Shown piece after piece: positions 16,421 to 25,711 of a stretch of 64,000 nt of DNA. This DNA is from an uncultured Sutterella sp. (lineage in GTDB: Bacteria > Pseudomonadota > Gammaproteobacteria > Burkholderiales > Burkholderiaceae_F), in NCBI GenBank assembly GCA_905213905.1, contig CAJMKD010000009.1, positions 1 to 64,000 of the forward strand, read 5' to 3'. How positions within the stretch are numbered: position 1 is the stretch's first letter; each line of letters opens with the position of its first letter. Made by a program: the position numbers and the translations under genes. The notes beneath the pieces are model-generated. The model was not told where the DNA came from. It saw only the letters and a list, made by a program, of their open reading frames with translations, and did no database searches.

Positions 16421-18934
16421 ATGACCGCGAAAGCGTCGAAGTTTTGGAAGTTGCCGCCCGGGAGCGGAGCCGGCGCTGCGTCCGCGGGCTTCTGGCCGGC
16501 GCGGTCCTGGATCGTGCTCCCCCTGCTGCTTCTTTGCGTGATGGTGCTTTTTGCGCCGCACGCGCTCGACGTGGCGATCTCAAAGCCCTTTTTCGACGGC
16601 ACTGGGTGGCCGCTACACGGAAACGCCCTTTTTACGGAGATCTTCCACAAAGATCTCAAGTTCGTGCCGATTGCTGCGGCCGTCTCGGCGCTTCTCCTTC
16701 TCGTGCAGGCCTTTGCGGCAAGGCGCTTCGGACGGACGCCCTGGGCGGCGCGCTGGTTTGCCGAACCCGAAAAACGGCTTCTCTATCTCCTTGCGGCCAT
16801 GGGCGCATGCGTTCTGCTCGTTTGGTGGCTCAAGGGAACGACGGGCGTCGTCTGTCCCTGGAACGCTGAGCCCTTCGGCGGCAAAAGCGCCGTGACGGAT
16901 CCAAGCTTTTCGCTCTTTTTCCGCTCAGGAAAATGCTGGCCGGGCGGTCATGCGGGCACGGGCTGCTGCCTCTTTTCGCTTTATTTCATGCTGCGCGACG
17001 AGCATCCGAAGGCAGCGCGCTGGGCGTTCATCTTTGCATTCCTCTTGGGCGTCGTCTGCGGCGTTACCCGCCTGATGCAGGGCGCGCATTTTGCGTCCCA
17101 CAACGTTGCGACGATGCTGATTGACTGGCTCGTCTGCGCGAGTGTTTATGCGCTCGTCTTCACGCCTCGCACGGTGCTCGAGAACCTCATCGGCGCGCTC
17201 ACCTCGCCCATGCGCCTGCGCTCGGCCGTGCTCTTCACGGCGCTCTGGTGGACGATCGTTTTCGACATGCCGCTCTCGAGCAAGCTTCTCGATCGGGCGG
17301 GCGCAGACAGCGTGGGCTTTCTTTTTGCGGTGCTCGCGGCCTTCTTCCTTGTGGGCACGGCGCTTCTCACGTTGCTCTCGATTCTGCCGAGAAAAGTCTT
17401 CAGCGGCGTCCTTGTTTTCTTTGCGGTTTGCGGCGCGGCCGCCTTCACGGGGTCGACGCTCTACGGCGTCGTCTTCACGCCCGACATGGTGCGGAACATC
17501 CTTGCCACCGATGCGCATGAAGCTTCGCAGTACCTCAGCCTGCGCACGGCGGCGATTGCGCTCTTTGCTGCGGTGCCGCCGATCTGGGCCGCGGTGCTCG
17601 CCGGCCGTCGCCCGGAAGCGGTGCAGGGCGCGGCGCAGGGCTCGCATCCGGCGCACCCGGCTCGTTTCGCCAATTGGACGAATTGGAGGGCTGCGGGTCC
17701 GCGCATCCGCGCGGCGCTCAAGTCGACGGGGCTTCGTTTTCTGGGGACCGTCTTCCTCCTTGCGCTCGGCGTTGGGCTCATTCTGCTTAATTTCCAGACG
17801 TTTGCCGGCCTCATGCGCGCCGATAAGACGCTTCGCTATCTGATCGCGCCCGTGAACATCGTTTATTCGGCCGTGCGCACGATTGCGGCTGACGCAAGCC
17901 CCGACGGCAAGCGCGTGCGTGCGGTGATTGATCCGGCGCCGGCCCTCGCAGCGAAGCCCGAAGCGCCCACGCTCTTCGTGGTGTTTGTGGGCGAAACAAC
18001 GCGCGCAGCGAATTGGCAGCTTTCTGGGTACGAACGCCAAACAACGCCGAAGCTCGCCCGCGTGAAGGACCTCATTGCTTTTCCGAAAGTGGAGGCCTGC
18101 GGCACTTCGACCGATGTATCGCTTCCCTGCATGATGAGCCGGATCGGACGCTCGGACTATGACCGCGACCGCATCCTCGGCGAGGAGGCGCTTCCCGATG
18201 TGCTCCAGCGCGCCGGCGCGAACGTTCTCTGGATCGACAACCAGTCGGGCTGCAAAGGCGTCTGCGCGGGCGTGCCGAACCGGCACGCAGAAGAGGATCC
18301 GGAAAACTGCCCGGATGGCGTCTGCTTCGATTCGGTCTTCACGAAGGAAATCGGGAATGCGCTCGCGAAAATCGAGGCTGAGAAGGCCGCCGGAAAGCGC
18401 GGCACGACGGTGCTGTTCCTTCACATGTACGGCTCTCACGGGCCGGCCTACTACAAGGCGTCGCCCGAGATGCGCAAGGCTTTCGGCCCCGAATGCCGGG
18501 CGGCGGATCTCTCAAGCTGCCCCGTTGAGGAAATCCGCAACGCTTACGACAACAGCGTCCTCGAAACGGATTCGACGCTCGCCGATGCCATTGCGGCGCT
18601 GCGGAGCGCCGCGGACGAAAAGGGCATTCGCACGGGGCTCCTCTGGGTGTCCGACCACGGCGAGAGCCTCGGGGAGAACGGCCTGTTCCTTCACGGCGCG
18701 CCGCGCGTCATGGCGCCCGAGGAACAGCTCGCCGTCCCGATGGTCGTCTGGCTTTCCGAGGGGTTTGAGAAGGACTACGGCGTCGATCGCAGCGCGCTTT
18801 TGCAGAGCGCGAAGGCTTCGGACGAGCTTGGCGCCGTCACGCACGAAAACCTTTATTCAACGGTGCTCGGACTTCTCAACGTGAAGAGCTCGACCTATCG
18901 GCGCGACTACGACTTGAGCAAGGCGGCCGAGTGA
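16421..18934 (+). CDS. PAP2 phosphatase - EptA/MCR-type phosphoethanolamine transferase fusion
   Basis: Inner-membrane lipid A modification enzyme in one 837-residue chain. Residues 1-235: PAP2/LpxE-like domain with GKCWPGGHAGTG and RLMQGAHFASHN (phosphatase motifs 2 and 3). Residues 240-470: second membrane bundle; 470-837: periplasmic alkaline-phosphatase-fold domain of EptA/MCR. Catalytic residues by alignment with MCR-1: Glu in FVGETTRA, nucleophile Thr564 in CGTSTDVSLPC, His in HMYGSHGP, Asp745-His746 in SDHGESLG. Three Cys pairs match MCR disulfides. SD AAGGAG 7 nt before the ATG. Ordinary EptA is about 550 residues and PAP2 a separate neighbour gene. Expected effects are phosphate removal and phosphoethanolamine addition to lipid A; polymyxin resistance is only an inference. 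Confidence 0.88.
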   Translation: MTAKASKFWKLPPGSGAGAASAGFWPARSWIVLPLLLLCVMVLFAPHALDVAISKPFFDGTGWPLHGNALFTEIFHKDLKFVPIAAAVSALLLLVQAFAARRFGRTPWAARWFAEPEKRLLYLLAAMGACVLLVWWLKGTTGVVCPWNAEPFGGKSAVTDPSFSLFFRSGKCWPGGHAGTGCCLFSLYFMLRDEHPKAARWAFIFAFLLGVVCGVTRLMQGAHFASHNVATMLIDWLVCASVYALVFTPRTVLENLIGALTSPMRLRSAVLFTALWWTIVFDMPLSSKLLDRAGADSVGFLFAVLAAFFLVGTALLTLLSILPRKVFSGVLVFFAVCGAAAFTGSTLYGVVFTPDMVRNILATDAHEASQYLSLRTAAIALFAAVPPIWAAVLAGRRPEAVQGAAQGSHPAHPARFANWTNWRAAGPRIRAALKSTGLRFLGTVFLLALGVGLILLNFQTFAGLMRADKTLRYLIAPVNIVYSAVRTIAADASPDGKRVRAVIDPAPALAAKPEAPTLFVVFVGETTRAANWQLSGYERQTTPKLARVKDLIAFPKVEACGTSTDVSLPCMMSRIGRSDYDRDRILGEEALPDVLQRAGANVLWIDNQSGCKGVCAGVPNRHAEEDPENCPDGVCFDSVFTKEIGNALAKIEAEKAAGKRGTTVLFLHMYGSHGPAYYKASPEMRKAFGPECRAADLSSCPVEEIRNAYDNSVLETDSTLADAIAALRSAADEKGIRTGLLWVSDHGESLGENGLFLHGAPRVMAPEEQLAVPMVVWLSEGFEKDYGVDRSALLQSAKASDELGAVTHENLYSTVLGLLNVKSSTYRRDYDLSKAAE

Positions 18935-19054
18935 TGGCTGATGGATGACTGGGGCGGCGATGCTTTGCCGCCCGGTCGAACAAATGCTGCCAAAAGTTGC
19001 CAAAAGCTGAAATAGCCGCTGGAAGGGTGACGAAAGGCTTCCGAAAGGCGTTCT

Positions 19055-19465
19055 TTATTCGGCGTTGGCGATTTCAATGAGGTTGCCGTCGGGATCGCGG
19101 ATGTAGATCGAGCGGAGCGCCTTTTCTGCGCCCGTTCTCGGCACGGGACCGACCTCGATCGGAACGCCTTTCGCATAGAGGTGCTCGATCCAGTCTTCAA
19201 TGGAGGTTGCGCTCAGAAAGCAGAGATCGGCGCTTCCTTCGGTCGGGCGGCGCGCATGCGGCGCGACTTCCCGGCCCTTGAGATGAAGGTTGATTTTTTG
19301 GCGGCCCAAACGAATGGCTTTGCGGCCGCCGCCGAAAGTGACTTCACGGCAGCCGAGAATGCCGCAGTAGAAGTCGAGCGATTTCTGAAGATCCGCGACG
19401 GTGAGCACGAGGTGGTCAAGCGAGTCGAGCTGCGGTCTCTGCGTTGTCATAGGTGATAGGCCCAT
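19055..19465 (-). CDS. VOC (glyoxalase-fold) protein
   Basis: Small metal-binding vicinal-oxygen-chelate protein, 131-136 residues with one pair of beta-alpha-beta3 modules. LDHLVLTVADLQKSLDFY opens the fold and SIYIRDPDGNLIEIAN gives the last-strand Glu ligand. Similar to VOC proteins annotated as virulence-related or fosfomycin/dioxygenase-like; activity unknown. Start could be 19465 or 19450; neither has a clear SD. Convergent with the lipid A enzyme gene; a GGGCGGC/GCCGCCC hairpin at 18952-18973 lies between them. Confidence 0.8.
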   Translation of the reverse strand: MGLSPMTTQRPQLDSLDHLVLTVADLQKSLDFYCGILGCREVTFGGGRKAIRLGRQKINLHLKGREVAPHARRPTEGSADLCFLSATSIEDWIEHLYAKGVPIEVGPVPRTGAEKALRSIYIRDPDGNLIEIANAE

Positions 19466-19849
19466 CAGAAGATTTGTTTTTAGGACGCTGACGGCGCTCT
19501 GCGCAGCGTGACTCTGGCAATCAGGCCGCCGCCCTCGCGGGGTGTCAAGCGCGAGTTAAAAATGCACCAGAAACGCGGATTAAAAGTGCACCACGCCGTC
19601 ATTGCGGGAGCAAAGAGAGAAAGGCCTCAAGGGCATGGCCCGAGAACCGACGCCTTGAGAGTCGTCGGCGAGCCAGTTGAAGAAGCAGGAACTTAGAAGC
19701 GCCTCGTCCGCAGCGGGCGCGAAGAGTCTGCAGGGCGCGAAGTTTATGCCGACGACGACAATGCCTGGCAGCAAAGCTGAGGGCCTCGATGATGACGCCC
19801 GCAGCGTTTGCCAATTCCATCCACAAAAGAAGCTCTGAAGAGAAGAGGT
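19466..19849. mobile_element. Gap with a possible insertion-sequence end relic
   Basis: At 19541-19597 the sequence starts TGTCAAGCGCG and carries two direct copies of TTAAAA-R-TGCACCA 19 nt apart (19556 and 19578). Such internally repeated ends beginning TGT are usual for IS21-type elements. No transposase remnant was recognised in the rest of the gap, and no gene is supported there. Confidence 0.35.
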
Positions 19850-20668
19850 TCACTCTTTGCCGGTGATGCGCTTTCTCAGGCCGTCGATGAACTTCACGAG
19901 AAGGCCGACGATCACGGCAGAGATGAGCGTGCCTTCGCGGACCTGCACGATTTCGCCGAGGACGAACCAGCTCAGCAGTGCGGCGAGCGCTACGAGCGAG
20001 ACGTCGTTGCAGATCTTCATGTAGCCGAAGGGCTTTCTCACCGTGACGGAGACGGCAAGCACGATGCCTTCGCCCGGCTGCACCAGGGTCTTCGAGCGGA
20101 TCTGCATCACGATGCCGATCGCGAGGAGCAGGTTGCCGACGAGCGACAGGAGAAGCGCCGCGATGTAGTTCATCCCGCCGACCCCGCCGAGAATATGCAT
20201 CGAAATGTCGATGAAGACCGAGAAGACGAAAACGGACGGTATCTGCAGAAGGTTGAGGGGATTGAAGCGCCTTCGCAGAAGCGCGACCTGGCCGAGCACG
20301 AAGAAGATGTTGACGAGGAAGGTCGTCGTACCGAAGGAGTAGCCCGTAATGGCGGACACGACGAGCGGCACCGAGCTGATCGGCGTCGAGCCGAGGTTGA
20401 GGACGGCAATGAGCGAAATGCCGAAGGCCGCCATGAACATGCCCGCCAAAAGAAGCAGGATGCGAAGCGCCATATTGATGCGGCGCGTTTTCTTGGCATA
20501 GGCCTCAATGTCGGGGGTTTCAACGTCGGAAACGTCAAGGTGGCGGATGCGGCCGGTGGGGCGGTCTTCGTCGTCCAGGTCGGCCAAGGCGGCGGGCGAT
20601 GCTTCTGCGGGAGCGCCGTCTGGATTTGTCGGTTTCTGACTTTCTTGTTCTTCTTTTTCCTTCTTCAT
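19850..20668 (-). CDS. YczE/YyaS/YitT-type membrane protein
   Basis: Integral inner-membrane protein, about 272 residues, with an acidic 65-residue cytoplasmic N-terminal extension and five or six hydrophobic segments. GMFMAAFGISLIAVLNLGSTPISS and the following SFGTTTFLVN segment are hallmarks of the YczE/DUF6198 family, whose function is unknown. The second of two adjacent Met codons (20668) has better spacing to AAAAGGAA than the first (20671). Confidence 0.75.
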   Translation of the reverse strand: MKKEKEEQESQKPTNPDGAPAEASPAALADLDDEDRPTGRIRHLDVSDVETPDIEAYAKKTRRINMALRILLLLAGMFMAAFGISLIAVLNLGSTPISSVPLVVSAITGYSFGTTTFLVNIFFVLGQVALLRRRFNPLNLLQIPSVFVFSVFIDISMHILGGVGGMNYIAALLLSLVGNLLLAIGIVMQIRSKTLVQPGEGIVLAVSVTVRKPFGYMKICNDVSLVALAALLSWFVLGEIVQVREGTLISAVIVGLLVKFIDGLRKRITGKE

Positions 20669-20837
20669 CATTTCCTTTTAGTTTTCCTTCAGAACATATT
20701 CGAAAAAGCGAGGCATTCCGACCAGCCGAGCGTGCCGGGCGAGGCTTCGCGCTTTGTTGAGGCGCACATGCGGCGCAAGCGGGCTGCAAAGGGGGCGTCA
20801 CACAAGTGACCGCCAGCGGACCGCTTGTGCTTGGCCG

Positions 20838-23000
20838 TCAGGAAGGCGCAAATTCCAGAATGCCGAGCGAGTGGGGCGCTTCGTGCGTGTCAGTCGCTTG
20901 GTGGTCTTCTCCCTGGCGCCCGGTGCCAAGGGGACGCACCCACTCGAATTTCACGTGCAGAGCTTCGCCCGGAGCGGGCTTGGCAAAGGCGAGCCGCAGC
21001 CGCATGCGCATGCCGGGCTTCGTGATCGCCTTGAACTTCAGATTCTTGACGGTCGAGACGCCTTGCGACAACCGCTCGGCGAGCGCCGCGTCGTCCGAGG
21101 CGAACTCATGCAGCGCTCGCTCGACGAGAAGGAGCTGCGCGACGCCGGGCAGAATCGGGAGTTCCGGGAAATGCCCCCGGAACCAGGCGAGATTCGGCAT
21201 GAGGCGCATCTCGAGCTCGATCGTGCGCAGGCCGTCCGCCGTTTCGTCGCGGGTGAGAAGCCATTCCGGTCGGCGCGGATCGAAAAGCGCGCAGAGCGCC
21301 GCGCGCGTCGTCTTTCCCTGCGCGTTCGCGGGAAGCCGGTCGACGAAGCGCCATCGCTTCGGGATGAGAACGGGCGAGAGCGCCTTCAGGAGTTCGGCTC
21401 GGATGCGTGCGAGAAATTCGTTTTTGCCGAGGAGAAGCTGCGCTTTGGACGCTTCCTTCGACACGGCGACGACAGCGAGCTCATCGCGCAGGCTCGGCGA
21501 TGTCGGGAGCCCCGGCGCGTGAAAGAGCTCTTCGCCCGCGGCGACGGCAAAGACCTTCACCGCTTCAAAGCGTCCGCTCGAGAGAAGGAGCGACTCGACT
21601 TCGGCGAGCGCCACGCGCTTGCCTTCAATCTTGGCGATGCGGTCCGCGCGGCCGAGAAGCGTGAAGGCGGGGCCGGTCTTGTCGACGCAGAGCCGAACGG
21701 CGTCGTCGCCGATCGTCCAGCCGCGGTCGGCGAGGTGGCGCGCCTTGAGCGCAATGCGGCCGACGCCTTCGCGGGCGATCGCGTCCGATGCGCACCGGTC
21801 ATTCGCAGCATTCGCATCATCGAGCGCCACCGCCGCTTCAACGCCCGGCATCGGACGCCAGGGCGGCGTCGCAACGGGCGCGGAAAGCAAATGCGTCAAA
21901 AGGTCTGTCTGACCAGATTCGCCGAAGCGCTGCGCCGCGCGCTCATCCGCTTCATTTTCAAAGGCGCGCATGCGGCGCGCGATGCCGCCCGTTTCGGTGG
22001 AGCCGAGCACTTCTAGCGGCCAATGCCCGAAGGCAAGGCGCGCATGCCGCGCTGCTTCTGCGGAGAGCGGCCCCGCCGAGGATGAGACGCCAACCACGGC
22101 AGCGCGGGACGCATCGAAAAGGTGCGGATCCGTGAAGCGCGAGAGGTGCGCGGGCGAGCTCACGAGGAGAATCTTTTTGCCTTCGCGCGCAAAGGTTGCC
22201 AACCGCTCAGCAAGCGCTTCCGGGAAGTGCGTTCTCGGGGCGTCCGCCATCAGGTTGGGCTCGATGAGGGGCAAAAGCGCGCGAAAGAGAATGCCGTAGA
22301 TGTGCTGTGCCGTGACGGTCGAAACCGCGACGGTCGGCTCGTCAAAGCGGATGCCAGCTTCGAAGAAAGCGCGCGCGACGCCTTCGGTCTCAAAGAAAAG
22401 CTGTCCGAGGCGCTTCGGGACGCGCTTGGCTTCGCCCGTCGAGCCGCTCGTAAAGAGCGAGCAGAGGACGGCTTCATCCGAAAGCACGCCGAAGAAAGGC
22501 ACCGGCGTTTCTAGCGCCGCCGCTGCGTCAATGGGTTCGGGCGCCGCAACCGGGGCGAGTCCCGCGGCCGCGGGGTCCTTTCCCGCAAAAGCCGCCATGT
22601 CGAGCGCGAGCAGGTCGACGCCCGGCTCCACCATGGCCGCCGCCCGCATGCGGGCAAGCGTGCCGGGGAGGGCGTCGCCCGTGAGCATTGTTTCAACGCC
22701 GGCGCTCCAGGCGCCGAAGAGCGCGGGCAGTAGCGCTGTCGTGTCGCTCGAGTGCATGACAACGCGCGTCCTGCGGCAGCAGCCCGTCGTCTTCTGGCGC
22801 GCTTCTTGAAAGCGGTCGCGCCAGCGGCCGGCTTCAATCAGAAATTCGCGGTCCGTCATGACGGCGCCGTCGGCGCGGATCGCAACGGGCGCGCCCTCAG
22901 GGGCGCGCGAGAGAAAGGCCGCCAAGCGCGAAGGCCCGGCCGACGAGGCGTTTTCGATCTGGTTATCGCAAAAGCGCGCATCACTCCCCGGAGAGTTCAC
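20838..23000 (-). CDS. Aryl-polyene-type AMP-ligase fused to hotdog dehydratase (ApeH-ApeI-like)
   Basis: Two activities in 720 residues. N-terminal adenylate-forming domain: P-loop TSGSTGEAKRVPK, GSTETGGIA, hinge GRADRIAKIEGKRV and C-terminal catalytic Lys in NAQGKTTR; expected to activate a carboxylic acid for transfer to an acyl carrier protein. C-terminal hotdog domain (from about 590) with WFRGHFPELPILPGVAQL, the FabZ/FabA-like dehydratase signature. In aryl-polyene clusters these are usually neighbouring genes apeH and apeI. GTG start at 23000 is supported by GAGGA 9 nt upstream. The other acyl-chain genes are about 13 kb away at 36-39 kb. Product and aryl starter are not determined here. 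Confidence 0.78.
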   Translation of the reverse strand: MNSPGSDARFCDNQIENASSAGPSRLAAFLSRAPEGAPVAIRADGAVMTDREFLIEAGRWRDRFQEARQKTTGCCRRTRVVMHSSDTTALLPALFGAWSAGVETMLTGDALPGTLARMRAAAMVEPGVDLLALDMAAFAGKDPAAAGLAPVAAPEPIDAAAALETPVPFFGVLSDEAVLCSLFTSGSTGEAKRVPKRLGQLFFETEGVARAFFEAGIRFDEPTVAVSTVTAQHIYGILFRALLPLIEPNLMADAPRTHFPEALAERLATFAREGKKILLVSSPAHLSRFTDPHLFDASRAAVVGVSSSAGPLSAEAARHARLAFGHWPLEVLGSTETGGIARRMRAFENEADERAAQRFGESGQTDLLTHLLSAPVATPPWRPMPGVEAAVALDDANAANDRCASDAIAREGVGRIALKARHLADRGWTIGDDAVRLCVDKTGPAFTLLGRADRIAKIEGKRVALAEVESLLLSSGRFEAVKVFAVAAGEELFHAPGLPTSPSLRDELAVVAVSKEASKAQLLLGKNEFLARIRAELLKALSPVLIPKRWRFVDRLPANAQGKTTRAALCALFDPRRPEWLLTRDETADGLRTIELEMRLMPNLAWFRGHFPELPILPGVAQLLLVERALHEFASDDAALAERLSQGVSTVKNLKFKAITKPGMRMRLRLAFAKPAPGEALHVKFEWVRPLGTGRQGEDHQATDTHEAPHSLGILEFAPS

Positions 23001-23272
23001 TTGGACGGTTCCTCAAAATAACGACGGCGCAGGCGTTCTTCCGCATCACGCGCACCCGGCAGGCGGGCGCACGTCGGGCGACGCTGCGCGCATAAGAAAG
23101 GTTTGGCGCTGATTATAAAAGGAGCGGAACGCGCCGCTTGTGCGCCTCTCGCCATGCGCACGGACGGCGTCGACGGTGCAGAAGTTAAAGAAGGCACGTT
23201 TGGCTTTGAAGTGCCGCTTCGCGTAGGATTCGTCTGTTGAAAACACCTGTCAGCCGCCTGACGGTCATCACG

Positions 23273-23284
23273 GTACGTAGGTAG
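23273..23284 (+). promoter_or_regulatory. FixJ-like box before two-component system 1
   Basis: GTACGTAGGTAG, an exact match to the FixJ core GTAMGTAG. Ends 26 nt before the sensor kinase ATG in the 309-nt divergent gap 23001-23309, which shows nothing else. It shares the 10-nt core TACGTAGGTA with the site before module A (33537-33548, opposite strand). Confidence 0.55.
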
Positions 23285-23309
23285 CAAGAGCGGCTAACGT
23301 CCTTTCGGT

Positions 23310-25706
23310 ATGACGAATTCGAACGCTTATTTTGACACCGCAGGGCGCCTCGCCCGATCGCGGCAGACCGTGAGGGACGCGGATGCAATCGTGCGATTCC
23401 CTGCGGCCCGCCGTCCTTTGGCGTGCGCTCTGGGTGCTTTGTGTGCTCTGTGCGCTTTTGGCGCGGCCTTGCTCCTCGCCGGCGCTCTGCCCGCAGCTCA
23501 TGCGGCAGAAAAGGCGGCGCCCGCTGACGAGCCGACGGTGACCTGTCCGGTGGCGCTCCCCTTCAGCGAGCGTGCTTCCTTTCATTCAATCGAAGCCTGC
23601 GGCGAGGATGTGCGGCTCCCGGACGGGGCTGATGCAGGTTTCGGTGCTCTCCAAGGGAGCGCTGCTGGCGCTCCTGCGGCATCGATCCGAAGCGCCGTTT
23701 CCAATGAGGCGGAATCTTTGCCGGATGGTTTGGATGGCTTGGGGGGCGGGACCGGGGCCGCCCAGGTCAGTGCGGTTGAAGCGGGCATGATGAGTGCCAT
23801 AGAAGCTGCGCCTGGCGACGCATTGAGCGCGGCTTCCGGGGCACCAAAAGGGGCGCTAAAAGGGGCGCTTCCCGAAGAAAAAGACTGGGCCGGCTGCGGC
23901 ATTCGGCTTGGCATCGGTTCCTTTGCGGAGCCGAATCCGAATTACGGCATTCTGGAGCCGACTGTTGCGGCAATCCAGCGCGCATTCCCGGAACTCCAGG
24001 TCTGCACGCGCACCTACACGACGAAGGCGCTCGAGCGTGCGGCTTCGTCAGGGGAAGTCAATCTCTTCATTTCGAGCGCAGGGCTTTACCGGCGCGTCCT
24101 CGACAAAGGCGTGCGCGACATCGCGAGCCTGATGGGGCCGCACATCGTCGATCCCAACATGGCGGAAGGCTCCGTCTTCTTCACGCTCAAGAGCCGTCCG
24201 GAAATCCTGACCATTGAAACCATGCGCGGCCTGCGGCTCGCCGCCAACATGCCAGAAGGCTTTACAGGTTTTTTGGCCGGCATGAAGGAAGTGGCCGACT
24301 TCGGCGAGGATCCGGAAACCTTTTTCGGCGAAGTCGCCTTCTATGGGCACGATCAGACGCGCGTGATCGAGGCGGTTCTGGGTGGCCGAGCGGACGTCGG
24401 CATTGTCCGCGCCTGTACGTTTGAAGACATCATTGACGTCAATCCCGAGTATCGAGACCAGCTTCGCGCGGTTGCCGAGCGCCGCGGGGACGGCTTCCCC
24501 TGTCGGCATTCGACGGAGCTCTATCCGAGCTGGGTGCTGGTCGTCACGAAGACGATGCCGCCCAACTATGCGGCCCGCGTCGCAGCGGCCGTGCTTGCGG
24601 AGCCCAAAACGCGAACGGGCCTCTACTGGGGAATCGGCACGGACTTCAGCGCCGTCGACAACCTCTACCGCGTGCTCGAGCTCGGTCCCTACGCCTTCCT
24701 GCGCGAGTGGAGCCTCGTGCGCTTCTGGGCGGAGTACAAGACCGCGATCATTGCGGCGGTGCTCATTTTCATCGGCCTCATCGCCCACGGCTGGCGCTCC
24801 GAAGTGCTCGTGAAGCGCCGCACCGCAGCGCTCGAGGCCGCGATGGCGCAGGAGCGCGCGCTCGAAGCGCGTGCTGCGAAGCTCCGCGACCGCATGCAGG
24901 CCCTTCAGAAGATCGGGGTCGTGGGGCAGATTTCAAGCCTCATTGCGCACGAGCTCGGGCAGCCGCTCGGCGCCGTACGGCTCTTTGCGCACGGCCTGCT
25001 CCGTGCGATTGAGAACGGCCGGACAACCGCGGAAGGCCTCGAAAACGGCATCCGCCGCATCGACAACCAGGCCGAGCGTGCGCAGGCCATTCTCGAGCGC
25101 GTGCGCGCTTACGCCAAGTCGAAAACGGAAAGGCGCCAGGCTACGGATATCGGGAAGCTCTTGGACGAAGCCGTGAAGAACTTCCGCATCACCTCGCGCG
25201 GCGGCATTGCCGAAATTCGCGTGAAGCATGCGCCAGAGAGCGTCTTCGTTTATGCGGATCCCCTTGAAATCGAGCTCGTGATCGTGAATCTCCTCAAAAA
25301 CGCTTCAGAAGCGCTTCGCGAGACGCCGCGGGCGACGATCGACGTGGCGCTCGAGACGGATGCAGCAGGGCGGGAAGCGGTCATCCGCATCGCCGACAAC
25401 GGGCCGCGGCTCTCCGACGAAGCGTTCGGGAAGCTCGCGCGACCTTTTGAAACGAGCAAGACCGAAGGCCTCGGCCTCGGACTTTCCATTTGCAGGACGA
25501 TTGTGGAGCTTCATGCCGGACGAATGGAATTCAAGCGCGGGGACGCCTGCGGCCTCGTTGTGACAGTGCACCTGCCGCTCATTGAGGCGGCGTCGGACGC
25601 GGATTCCGAGCTGGCAAAGGGCGCCTCGGAAGGCACCATCGGCGGCGCAGAAGAACAGACAACCGCAGAGTCGTCCAATGGCGGCTTTTCAAAAGCAAAG
25701 GATTGA
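23310..25706 (+). CDS. TtrS-like sensor histidine kinase 1
   Basis: Membrane sensor of 798 residues. Signal/TM near residues 32-60, a low-complexity Ala/Gly linker, a PhnD-type periplasmic binding domain (about 200-460; GIRLGIGSFAEPNPNYGI to LYWGIGTDFSAVDNLYR), TM at about 479-497, a coiled-coil stretch, HisKA with phospho-acceptor His547 (HELGQPLGA), and an HATPase_c domain with N-box NLLKNASEAL, DNGP and GLGLGLSI. The periplasmic domain has two Cys in CTFED and CRHSTELYPSW that are also present in kinase 2. This is the TtrS (tetrathionate sensor) architecture; the ligand is unknown. SD weak. Translationally close to its response regulator. Confidence 0.9.
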   Translation: MTNSNAYFDTAGRLARSRQTVRDADAIVRFPAARRPLACALGALCALCAFGAALLLAGALPAAHAAEKAAPADEPTVTCPVALPFSERASFHSIEACGEDVRLPDGADAGFGALQGSAAGAPAASIRSAVSNEAESLPDGLDGLGGGTGAAQVSAVEAGMMSAIEAAPGDALSAASGAPKGALKGALPEEKDWAGCGIRLGIGSFAEPNPNYGILEPTVAAIQRAFPELQVCTRTYTTKALERAASSGEVNLFISSAGLYRRVLDKGVRDIASLMGPHIVDPNMAEGSVFFTLKSRPEILTIETMRGLRLAANMPEGFTGFLAGMKEVADFGEDPETFFGEVAFYGHDQTRVIEAVLGGRADVGIVRACTFEDIIDVNPEYRDQLRAVAERRGDGFPCRHSTELYPSWVLVVTKTMPPNYAARVAAAVLAEPKTRTGLYWGIGTDFSAVDNLYRVLELGPYAFLREWSLVRFWAEYKTAIIAAVLIFIGLIAHGWRSEVLVKRRTAALEAAMAQERALEARAAKLRDRMQALQKIGVVGQISSLIAHELGQPLGAVRLFAHGLLRAIENGRTTAEGLENGIRRIDNQAERAQAILERVRAYAKSKTERRQATDIGKLLDEAVKNFRITSRGGIAEIRVKHAPESVFVYADPLEIELVIVNLLKNASEALRETPRATIDVALETDAAGREAVIRIADNGPRLSDEAFGKLARPFETSKTEGLGLGLSICRTIVELHAGRMEFKRGDACGLVVTVHLPLIEAASDADSELAKGASEGTIGGAEEQTTAESSNGGFSKAKD

Positions 25707-25711
25707 AAGAA

